From Weeksellaceae bacterium (GTDB lineage Bacteria > Bacteroidota > Bacteroidia > Flavobacteriales > Weeksellaceae): DNA of 64,000 nt. Under the pieces are notes generated by a model that was not told the origin of the DNA, searched no databases, and worked only from the letters and a program-made list of their open reading frames with translations. Every line of letters starts with the position of its first letter. Within the stretch, counting starts at the first letter, position 1. The stretch is from the NCBI GenBank assembly GCA_949788275.1, contig OX460916.1, positions 1,054,001-1,118,000 of the forward strand, read 5' to 3'. Below, one piece after another: positions 35,435-42,640 of the stretch. The translations under genes and the position numbers were made by a program.

Positions 35435-38223
35435 AGGTAGCTTATTCAGAAGTCGATGGTCAACAGCAAAAACATTCGACAAACTATGTGTATGATATCT
35501 ACGGAAATTTAACATTCGTTTTACCCCCGTTATTATCAAGGGATCTTTATGCACCTCATATTATCGATGAGATTCGGCGAGATTTACCTCAATTGGGATA
35601 TCAGTATAAATACGATGAACGCAACCGTTTAATTGAAAAAAAACTTCCTGGAAAAGGATGGGAATACATGGTATACGATAAACAAAATCGATTAGTCGCA
35701 AGCCAAGATGCTAATTTGAGAGCAGAAGAAAAGTGGCTTTATACCAAATATGATAAATTTGGCCGCGCCGTGGTTCAAGGCGTTATTTATGAACCAGGAC
35801 AAACCAGAGAAGGGTTACAAAGTTGGGTGAATAGTTTAGGAAGCAACAATACTGAACCTTCATCTGAAGGATATTACCAAGAAGGTTTACATATCTATTA
35901 TACATCCAATTGGCCATCACCTATCGACCAAAGCTATGTATTTAGTGTGTATTACTATGATCGTTATCCACCGTATAACTTGGTTGAAATTCCTGAGACT
36001 GTAGAAGGGCAGCAGACCCCCGATTGGCAAGGCGTGAAAGGCTTACCAACTTTGGTTGTTCATAGAGTTTTATCGACGAATAATTTTCAATTTACTTATT
36101 CCATTTACGATCAGTATTCGCGGGTAATTCGAACCCATCAGGTCAACTATTTAGGAGGTTATCATCGGGTAGATACACGTCTAGATTTCCGTGGAAAACC
36201 CAATAAAATAGTTACTTATCATAAGCGAACCCAAGAATCTGAAGAGCTAAAAATCACAGAACAATTGTCATATGATGCCATGGAGCGCTTAGTAAGGCAT
36301 ACACATCAAATAAACAATGAACCGTCCGAGCAATTATACCTCAATGCATACGATGAATTAGGTCAATTGGTAAATAAAAAAGTTGGTCATCGCCGTGATT
36401 CACCATTGCAAAGTGTAGATTATCGTTACAATATTCGGGGTTGGCTCACCGATATCAATGATATTGAAGATCGTTCTTTGGAAAAGCTATTTTCTTTTCG
36501 AATAGGCTATGATAAAAAAGCGTTTTATACATCGGGACTGCAAGAGATTCCTGCGCAATACAACGGCAATATATCCGAAACGCGTTGGAAGACGCGAGAA
36601 GGAGTTATACGAAGTTATACGTACCGCTATGATGGTTTAAATCGTTTAAAATCGGCGAGTTACACCAAGGGGAATTACGCTGTAATCAATGCTTACAATG
36701 AATATGTAAATTACGATAAGAATGGGAATATCACCAGTTTATTGCGCAGTGGAAAGCACGACAATAATAATACCCAATGGATTAACGATTTAAGATATTA
36801 TTATCTTCCCCATTCAAATCAATTAAGGAGTGTGAAAGACCTTACAAAGGGTATTTTTCCAGATGAACTGAATGGATATTATAATTACACTTATGATGCC
36901 AACGGAAACAGTACACAAGATTTAAAGAAAGGAGTTGTGGAGATTCGTTATAATTATTTAAATTTACCAGAGACTATAGCCTTTGAGACAGGAGATTTCA
37001 TCGAATATACGTACGATGCATCAGGGACCAAGCTGAGGAAAATATTTTATTTAGGTAGGAGAAGAGTTCAAACGGATTATTTGAACGGTTTTCACTATGA
37101 AAATAATGAACTCCAGTTTTTCCCAACTCCAGAAGGCTATGTGAGTCGACGGTTAGTAAAAGCACAACAATCATTTGATTATGTTTATCAGTATAGAGAC
37201 CATGTAGGAAATAATGTTATGAGTTATAAGCGAAATCCAAATCATGATTGGTTAGATTTACTAGATCAGAATCATTATTATCCTTTTGGATTAAGACACG
37301 AGGGTTATAATTTCACAATAACTCCTAATCCATCGTTAGGCTTTACAAAGAACCATTACAAGTATAATAACAAAGAATTACAAACGGAATTGAATTTAAA
37401 CCTCTACGATTATGGAGCCCGAAACTATGACCCCACAATCGGTCGTTGGTTTAGTGTAGACCCGCTGGCGGAGAAATATCCGAGCGTTAGTCCGTACGTT
37501 TATACCTTGAACAATCCTATTCGATTTGTCGATTCGACGGGTATGGAGCCAGAGGATCCTATCGGACCAGGTTATTATGCTGCAACTAGAAATTCTAGAA
37601 CAATTGGTTTTACATTAAGACATCCAATAGCGGCATTATCAATAGGAACGCCAAGTAAAGGAAGTACTAATATTTCTACTAACTCTGTTAGATTTTCTAC
37701 TCGTATTGGTTTAAATGAGAATGCTCAAAAAGAAGGATCTCAGGTTAATGCTTATCGGCATACATTATGGCAAGCCGAAATCACAAATCAATTTGGGTCA
37801 GGTATAGCTAAAGAAGTAGGTAATGCTCACGAAGCAAATCCATTTGCAGCTACAGGTGGTAATTTAAAAACTACTTTTAATACGCTTGCAAAAGCTGATG
37901 AAACAGTTGATTTACTTAACAATATTATTGGACGAAGTATTGGAGAAGCTAACTCTGGAGCTAATATGCAAGAATTGGCAATGAAGACATTAGATTATTT
38001 TAAAGAAAATGGTCTTTGGACAGCAACAACTATTACGGATAAAAATGGTAATACGACAGGTTGGAGTATATCTCAAACAAAGTTAAGTAAAGAGCAATAC
38101 AATAATGCAAAAGGTATTATTCAAGGGCTGAATGCCAAGGGCTTTACTCAACAAGAACAACAAACAAGAGATGCTAAAGCACAGAAAGAGATTGAACATC
38201 TGAATAGAGGACCTAGATGGTAG
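35431..38223 (+). CDS. RHS repeat core with variable C-terminal toxin domain (frameshifted main part)
   Basis: 930-codon frame carrying many YD repeats (YKYDERNRLIEKKLPGKGW, YRYDGLNRLKSAS). The conserved RHS core end is NLYDYGARNYDPTIGRWFSVDPL and YVYTLNNPIRFVDSTGM (near residue 705). The roughly 220 residues after it are the variable tip, with NAYRHTLWQAEI (near 773) and GNAHEANP (near 797), which look like conserved His motifs of a DUF6973-type domain; activity unknown. It lacks a start in its own frame until an internal ATG, because the gene begins at 34769 in another frame. The lipoprotein gene seven bases downstream probably encodes immunity. Confidence 0.83.
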   Translation: MKVAYSEVDGQQQKHSTNYVYDIYGNLTFVLPPLLSRDLYAPHIIDEIRRDLPQLGYQYKYDERNRLIEKKLPGKGWEYMVYDKQNRLVASQDANLRAEEKWLYTKYDKFGRAVVQGVIYEPGQTREGLQSWVNSLGSNNTEPSSEGYYQEGLHIYYTSNWPSPIDQSYVFSVYYYDRYPPYNLVEIPETVEGQQTPDWQGVKGLPTLVVHRVLSTNNFQFTYSIYDQYSRVIRTHQVNYLGGYHRVDTRLDFRGKPNKIVTYHKRTQESEELKITEQLSYDAMERLVRHTHQINNEPSEQLYLNAYDELGQLVNKKVGHRRDSPLQSVDYRYNIRGWLTDINDIEDRSLEKLFSFRIGYDKKAFYTSGLQEIPAQYNGNISETRWKTREGVIRSYTYRYDGLNRLKSASYTKGNYAVINAYNEYVNYDKNGNITSLLRSGKHDNNNTQWINDLRYYYLPHSNQLRSVKDLTKGIFPDELNGYYNYTYDANGNSTQDLKKGVVEIRYNYLNLPETIAFETGDFIEYTYDASGTKLRKIFYLGRRRVQTDYLNGFHYENNELQFFPTPEGYVSRRLVKAQQSFDYVYQYRDHVGNNVMSYKRNPNHDWLDLLDQNHYYPFGLRHEGYNFTITPNPSLGFTKNHYKYNNKELQTELNLNLYDYGARNYDPTIGRWFSVDPLAEKYPSVSPYVYTLNNPIRFVDSTGMEPEDPIGPGYYAATRNSRTIGFTLRHPIAALSIGTPSKGSTNISTNSVRFSTRIGLNENAQKEGSQVNAYRHTLWQAEITNQFGSGIAKEVGNAHEANPFAATGGNLKTTFNTLAKADETVDLLNNIIGRSIGEANSGANMQELAMKTLDYFKENGLWTATTITDKNGNTTGWSISQTKLSKEQYNNAKGIIQGLNAKGFTQQEQQTRDAKAQKEIEHLNRGPRW

Positions 38224-38230
38224 TTTACTT

Positions 38231-38674
38231 ATGAAAAGAATATTGATAATTTTAGTTGTATTTATGATTTATTCGTGTAATAATACGTCAGATAGTAAGA
38301 TTAGCAGAAAATTACAAAGTACTTGTGGCGAACAGGGAAGTCATTGTATAATATCTTTAAATGAAATTATTACAGAGGATTGGGATTATGTATTAATCTC
38401 GACAGAAAGTTTTTCATTGGAAGATTTAAATAATCAATTAGGATTTGAATATCCTTATTTTACAGATATAGGAAAAAGAATAATCTTTGTCAAAGGAAAT
38501 AAAGTAGTTTATCACGAAGATGAATTTCCAGATCCTGAACAAATAAAAAAAGGAGAAGTTTATTTTGATATGGGCAATAATAACTTTATGAAGATTGAGA
38601 GGGATAAAGCAATATTTGAAGTTGCGAAAGAAAATAATTATTACATATTAACAAACAGCAAAGCCACCAATTAG
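38231..38674 (+). CDS. Lipoprotein, likely immunity protein for the RHS tip
   Basis: 147 residues with the lipoprotein signal MKRILIILVVFMIYSC (Cys16). No known domain was recognised; the mature part has FVKGNKVVYHEDEFPDPEQIKKGE. It starts seven bases after the toxin gene, the usual place for an immunity gene, and is much more AT-rich than the RHS core. A lipidated, periplasm-facing immunity protein suggests the cognate toxin acts in the periplasm or on the envelope. A terminator covers its stop codon. Confidence 0.7.
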   Translation: MKRILIILVVFMIYSCNNTSDSKISRKLQSTCGEQGSHCIISLNEIITEDWDYVLISTESFSLEDLNNQLGFEYPYFTDIGKRIIFVKGNKVVYHEDEFPDPEQIKKGEVYFDMGNNNFMKIERDKAIFEVAKENNYYILTNSKATN

Positions 38675-38690
38675 GTGGCTTTTATTATTT
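38660..38690 (+). terminator. Terminator overlapping the lipoprotein stop codon
   Basis: Stem AAAGCCACC (38660-38668) / GGTGGCTTT (38674-38682), five-base loop, then TTATTATTTT. The TAG stop spans the loop and the first base of the second arm. Confidence 0.8.
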
Positions 38691-38799
38691 TAGAAACGCT
38701 TGCAATTTACTTTTAGCAAGATAGGCATCAAGTAAAGAAAAGACACATTCTTTGTCTTTTTCTGTGAGTTGGTCAATTTCTTGAACAGGTTCAAGGAAA
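38685..38799 (-). pseudogene. C-terminal remnant of an XRE-type regulator
   Basis: On the minus strand an open stretch reads LEPVQEIDQLTEKDKECVF, then SLLDAYLAKSKLQAFLK and a stop. This resembles the C-terminal tail of small helix-turn-helix (XRE) regulators common in Bacteroidota. No DNA-binding domain or start codon is present, and the upstream part merges into the toxin-tip remnant on the other strand. It points to past insertion or recombination. Confidence 0.45.
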
Positions 38800-39280
38800 A
38801 AAGTTAAAGGTACAGAGCTAATTAGTAGGTTAGTAAATTCTTCGGAAACGCTTACAATTGATTATCAAAATAGTTTAGGTCGTTTTAGTGATGGAGTTGG
38901 TAATAAAGCACAAGCTGATGACTATACCAAAGCCTCAAACGGGTAAAGGTTCTGGAGGAATTGTAGGTTTTGACCCGGATTCTAAAATAAAACTATTAAC
39001 AGAAAATCCAAAGACAGGAAATTCAGAGGAGAAAAGCAGACCTAAACGAATAGGATTAGGGCATGAAATGATACACGGATTGCATTACGCTGATGGAGAT
39101 TATTCACCCCGAAAAGACTTAACAACTCATTCATACACGGATGAAAATGGCAATACTCAAACGCAGAAAGTAAGAACAGAAGAAGCGAGAACCGTAGGTT
39201 TGGGAGGAAACAAGCCACGAGATATTACAGAAAATGACCTGAGAAAAGAAAATAACCAAAATAAACGTGTTGCTTATTAG
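38800..39280 (+). pseudogene. Displaced RHS toxin tip: M91/NleD-like zinc metalloprotease domain
   Basis: An open 130-codon frame from 38888 contains IGLGHEMIHGLHYADGDY, an HExxH zinc-protease motif as in peptidase M91 (NleD-like) effector domains, and TEEARTVGLGG and DITENDLRKEN, also typical. Upstream, a second frame reads TELISRLVNSSETLTIDYQ and onward to KASNG, then stops. Deleting one base in the GGG run near 38939-38941 joins it to GKGSGGIVGFDPDS. So the tip is a frameshifted fragment lacking an RHS core, a spare cassette or relic. The immunity-like gene follows after one base. Confidence 0.72.
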
Positions 39281-39281
39281 T

Positions 39282-39614
39282 ATGGTAAAAATAGTTAGTA
39301 TATTTTCTTTGGTATTTTTGTTTTGTGGTTGTTATGCACAGCACACGAAGCAATCAGTTATGCAACATAAATATGAAATTCTTTTCAATTCTGTTGGTTC
39401 TCCTCAAGATGTGAGGTATTCAATATCAATAAATAAGGGTAGTATTCAGGCTAAAAAACATCGTTCTACAAAGTGTAATAAGAAGACTGATGATGAGAAA
39501 GTTTATGATGATGATGATTTTTCATTTGAAAGCCCCCCGAAAGATATTGTAGAATTACTTAAATATCTTGTAGAAGTTGGTGTTATAAAGATTGAATTAT
39601 ACGGTTTTTCATAA
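39282..39614 (+). CDS. Lipoprotein, likely immunity partner of the metalloprotease tip
   Basis: 110 residues from ATG 39282. The signal MVKIVSIFSLVFLFCGC has a lipidatable Cys near 15-17. The mature part is rich in charged residues (KKTDDEKVYDDDDFSFE). It begins one base after the metalloprotease tip, the expected place for immunity. No family recognised. Its intact frame beside a broken toxin fits the common pattern of retaining immunity. An A/T-rich hairpin-like stretch follows at about 39617-39650. Confidence 0.62.
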   Translation: MVKIVSIFSLVFLFCGCYAQHTKQSVMQHKYEILFNSVGSPQDVRYSISINKGSIQAKKHRSTKCNKKTDDEKVYDDDDFSFESPPKDIVELLKYLVEVGVIKIELYGFS

Positions 39615-39887
39615 CAAAAAATCCCAGGCTTACAGCTTGAGGTTTTTTATTTAGCGTAAGCGTGTTTATTTTTAAAATCTCTGATAAGTGTAGCTCGATT
39701 AATAAAAATATAGTGCATCACTTTATTGGACTGCCCCTATTGACGGTAAGTTTATCGGAATATCCCGTTAAAAAGTCCACAGAGATTCCAAGTGCTGCTA
39801 AGGAAGCTTTGTTCTTACAATTTATACAGCTTCTTTACTAATGAGCCAACTTAGATAAGCGTATAGAATATCCTCAATTTAATTAAG

Positions 39888-40144
39888 GATTTAAAGTAAT
39901 GTGTTGTGGAGATTCGTTATAATTATTTAAATTTACCAGAGACTATAGCCTTTGAAACAGGAGATTTCATCGAATATACGTACGATGCATCAGGGACCAA
40001 GCTGAGGATATTATTTATTTAGGTAGGAGAAGAGTTTAAACGGATTATTTGAATGGTTTTCACTATGAAAATAATGAACTCCAGTTTTTCCCAACTCCAG
40101 AAGGCTATGTGAGTCGACGAGTAGAACAAGGACAACAATCATTT
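39888..40144 (+). repeat. Decayed duplicate of the RHS core (matches 36919-37176)
   Basis: About 257 bases, roughly 94-95% identical by eye to the core segment encoding KGVVEIRYNYLNLPETI...FDYVY. It has a one-base deletion near AAGCTGAGG and a CAA to TAA change that stop the frame. It lies in the same orientation about 3 kb downstream and immediately precedes the third toxin tip. This is the arrangement expected of a captured tip with residual core homology. Confidence 0.9.
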
Positions 40145-40265
40145 TAATTTTGGTACAACTAACTTATTAAATGGATATACAACTCAAAGTTTTGGAAGAG
40201 GAATTGGACCCGGAGCAAAGGCTGGTGCAATGTTTAGAAATGGAAAAACGTGGTTAATAAAATAA
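40143..40265 (+). pseudogene. Third displaced RHS toxin tip fragment
   Basis: An open stretch directly after the core duplicate reads FNFGTTNLLNGYTTQSF, then GRGIGPGAKAGAMFRNGKTW and LIK before the stop. It is only about 40 residues and not in frame with the duplicated core, so it is the C-terminal end of a lost toxin. No family recognised. An immunity-like gene starts one base after its stop. Confidence 0.5.
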
Positions 40266-40266
40266 A

Positions 40267-40629
40267 ATGGAAAAACGATATATATATTTATTATCATTTG
40301 TTGTAATAAGTCCAGTTATAATAGTTTTTGGAGTCTTTTACTATAAAGTAATAAATAATAAAAAAGATAGAAAAGATCAATTTTTAGAATTAATTATCAA
40401 TAAAAATATAAAAGGTAAAGTTGAGGATATCAAAAACATAAAAGAAAGACATAATGGACTAGCTTTGATTATTAATAATGAACAAATAGGATGTCCAGAA
40501 ATTGATTGTCAGGACTTTATAAAAATAGGTGACTCCATATCAAAAGAAATAAATTCAACTGAATTTAAAGTTTATAGAAATAATCATTTGATAAAAATCT
40601 TTAATTATAATAATCTAAAATTTAGGTAG
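40267..40629 (+). CDS. Small membrane-anchored protein, likely immunity partner of the third tip
   Basis: 120 residues: a short basic start, one membrane helix (about residues 6-27, YLLSFVVISPVIIVFGVFYY) and an AT-rich, lysine- and asparagine-rich soluble domain with two cysteines in GCPEIDCQDF. It is placed one base after the tip fragment. No known family. The position and single-span topology fit an immunity protein, but this is inference. Confidence 0.6.
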   Translation: MEKRYIYLLSFVVISPVIIVFGVFYYKVINNKKDRKDQFLELIINKNIKGKVEDIKNIKERHNGLALIINNEQIGCPEIDCQDFIKIGDSISKEINSTEFKVYRNNHLIKIFNYNNLKFR

Positions 40630-40824
40630 GACGTATTTTAGATGTGTGTTTTATTACATACTAAACCAATAGCGTCCGAAATAAAATATTTTCAAAAAAA
40701 AGTATGCCTATTTCAGGGAGATTTAGCCCTAAAACGATCTGAGTAGTAAGATGGATGAATTATAATACTCATTTCATTTTTCGTGATTTATTTAACATCA
40801 AATTAAAAATGAATCATCAACGTT

Positions 40825-40902
40825 AAATCCCAGAGGGATGGCAGGATAATAGAAAAATAGAAGCCAGATGAATAAGCTCCATGGGAGCGACCGAATAATA
40901 GA
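40825..40902. repeat. Pair of short hairpin units (intergenic repeat type)
   Basis: Two related units about 50 bases apart: AAATCCCAGAGGGATGGCAGGATAATAG (from 40825) and AGCTCCATGGGAGCGACCGAATAATAG (from 40875). Each is a small palindrome (ATCCC/GGGAT, GCTCC/GGAGC) followed by GRC(A/C)...ATAATAG. This form of repeat is seen scattered in many Bacteroidota genomes. The rest of the 506-base gap 40630-41135 holds no gene that I can see. Confidence 0.5.
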
Positions 40903-41135
40903 CCGAATTTCGAAATAACGAAATAGATCAGATATTAATAACTAAATAACTATATACGATGTTTCGAATTATATTAATTACGGATTATATTGTATAGTTT
41001 ATCAGCGTATTATAGGTTGTGTGTTCAATTAATTGTTTAATTGAACGATAAGTGAAATAGGATTTATATATAGGATGCCTGATTCTCTATTTTTAATATT
41101 TTACGTCTATTGACATGTTTAAATACCATCTTTTA

Positions 41136-42209
41136 TTAAGCCTCTCGATTATCACTTTCTTCTTCTTTACCTTCTTTGATTAGTTCATTGACTTCTTGCA
41201 TTTCACCCTTTTCAAGATGTTTTACTTGATCTTGTTGTTCATCGGAACAGGGATCGATATGAAATGTACAACCAACTGGAAAATGATCTGAACCTATGGA
41301 TGGATAGATAAAAAGTTGGTCAATAAAAACAGTGGGGCTGTGAAATAATAAGTCTAACGGAACTCTGAAAAACCAATATTTGGTATGGAAAGTAGAGAGA
41401 ATGCCTCTTCCGATTCGGGCATCGATTAAACGACTTGTTTTTTTGAATAGTTTAGACGATTTTGCCCAGGCTACATTATTAAAGTCACCGATGACTAATA
41501 CGGGTAATGCATAATCACGTATTTTTTTGGCAATGCTTAACAAGTCGCCATCTCTTTCTTTGGAGTTTTCTTCTTCCGTAGGACTGGGTGGTGGTGGATG
41601 CGCACAGAAAAGCACAAAAGGGTGTCCGTCTCTTGTCTCTAATTCGACTTCGATACTGGGTAAATCATCGGCGACGAAATAGTGGGTTTGCCTACGATTT
41701 ACTTTAAGTTTTGTGTAAAAATGCATGCCGTAGGTATTTTCAAGAGTCACTTTTTGATAATTGGGGTAATCTTGTTCTAAGACTTGCATTGCTTGTTCCC
41801 AATTACGGTTACTTTCCATGGTTAGAAAAATATCTGGTTGTTCTTGATGGATTAGGTCTATAAAGCGATGATAGGCTTTGTTGTATTGGTAAATGTTACA
41901 CGAAATGATTTTAATTTTATCCGATGATTCTTCCGTTTGCTTAACTATTGGGGTTTTCCAAAATTTGGTATAGCGAATAAAGATATAAATATGATAGCCA
42001 ATGGCAAGTAGTTGGACTGCTTGTAGATACCATAATAATGAATTTTCGTTCGTATAGAAAAAGGCGATAATAAAAATCAAAATCTGTAAAAACAGTAACT
42101 GTAGTTTTATAAACTCGGCAACTCTAAAAACCCAATGTTGGTTTTGGATGAAGGGTAAAACACTCAATAAAATGAATAGGGAAGATAAAATAATCAATAA
42201 TGTAGTCAT
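41136..42209 (-). CDS. Endonuclease/exonuclease/phosphatase family membrane protein
   Basis: 357 residues. Three N-terminal membrane helices (to about residue 80) anchor a C-terminal EEP domain. Its metal and phosphate site motifs are visible: KIISCNIYQ, LTMESNRNW, the catalytic His in CAHPPPP, VIGDFNNVAW and GSDHFPVG. Members hydrolyse phosphodiesters in nucleic acids or lipids; in this membrane-anchored bacterial type the substrate is unknown. An acidic tail (EGKEEESDN) ends the protein. Confidence 0.87.
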   Translation of the reverse strand: MTTLLIILSSLFILLSVLPFIQNQHWVFRVAEFIKLQLLFLQILIFIIAFFYTNENSLLWYLQAVQLLAIGYHIYIFIRYTKFWKTPIVKQTEESSDKIKIISCNIYQYNKAYHRFIDLIHQEQPDIFLTMESNRNWEQAMQVLEQDYPNYQKVTLENTYGMHFYTKLKVNRRQTHYFVADDLPSIEVELETRDGHPFVLFCAHPPPPSPTEEENSKERDGDLLSIAKKIRDYALPVLVIGDFNNVAWAKSSKLFKKTSRLIDARIGRGILSTFHTKYWFFRVPLDLLFHSPTVFIDQLFIYPSIGSDHFPVGCTFHIDPCSDEQQDQVKHLEKGEMQEVNELIKEGKEEESDNREA

Positions 42210-42408
42210 GGGTGTTTAAAGGGATTGGTTTTCGAATAAATCAATTTTTTATCTTAACATGTTGTTAGAATTCGTTGGCTTACAAAAATACTAAAAAATA
42301 AGAAAGGAATTGGTGTATAGTGATTCGAAGCAGGGTATGGGGCGTTAACTTTTCTACATGAATGTTTATTGAAAATACGCTTCTGATGCAATTTAAGACA
42401 AATTTATA

Positions 42409-42460
42409 AAACGGAAAGATTCAACTTGTTCGATTGAGAACAAGTTGAATCTTTCCGTTT
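42409..42460. repeat. Perfect 23-bp inverted repeat (strong hairpin)
   Basis: The left arm AAACGGAAAGATTCAACTTG... (42409-42431) is exactly complementary to the right arm (42438-42460), with a six-base loop. There is no T-run on either side. It lies directly against dispersed element copy 4 and well away from coding sequence; it may be a remnant of a mobile element or a structured RNA. Confidence 0.85.
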
Positions 42461-42577
42461 GCGGCAGGGATTGAAGCGGAAATCCTTTGCAACATCCCGC
42501 GATTTTCAATGGGAATCCTTTACTTAATGTTGCAAAGATTGGGAGTGGAAAGCCCGGCGCGTAGCGGCCGCCCAAAA
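42461..42577 (+). repeat. Dispersed intergenic element, copy 4
   Basis: Forward-oriented copy: GGATTGAAGCGGAAATCCTTTGC at the start, TTGCAAAGATTGGGAGTGG then AAGCCCGGCGCGTAGCGGCCGCCC at the end. The gap 42210-42640 contains this element, the adjacent hairpin and the rocD terminator, with no gene seen. Confidence 0.78.
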
Positions 42578-42596
42578 TGATTGGATGGAGTTGAAA

Positions 42597-42626
42597 TAAA
42601 AAAAGCCCGCCGAAGCGAGCTTTTTA
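42597..42626 (-). terminator. Intrinsic terminator after rocD
   Basis: On the minus strand AAAGCTCGC-TTCG-GCGGGCTTT, with one G-U pair, is followed by a T-run. Confidence 0.78.
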
Positions 42627-42640
42627 GTATATAGGGTAAT

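Larger units (their letters stand above)
39615..40266. other. Degenerate DNA between toxin-tip cassettes
   Basis: This 650-base stretch starts with a weak terminator-like hairpin near 39617. It includes an unassigned 59-codon open stretch from a GTG (39662-39841, ending EALFLQFIQLLY), then the decayed RHS-core duplicate and the third tip described separately. I cannot assign the small open stretch to any family; it may be a remnant. Confidence 0.4.

Noticed and set aside
39662-39841. 59-codon open stretch starting with GTG
   Set aside because: No ATG, no recognisable family, and it lies in degenerate DNA; kept only as a note in the gap description.
42393-42575. 60-codon minus-strand reading frame
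   Set aside because: It is formed entirely by the 23-bp hairpin and dispersed element copy 4; the protein-like GFPL repeats come from DNA repeats.
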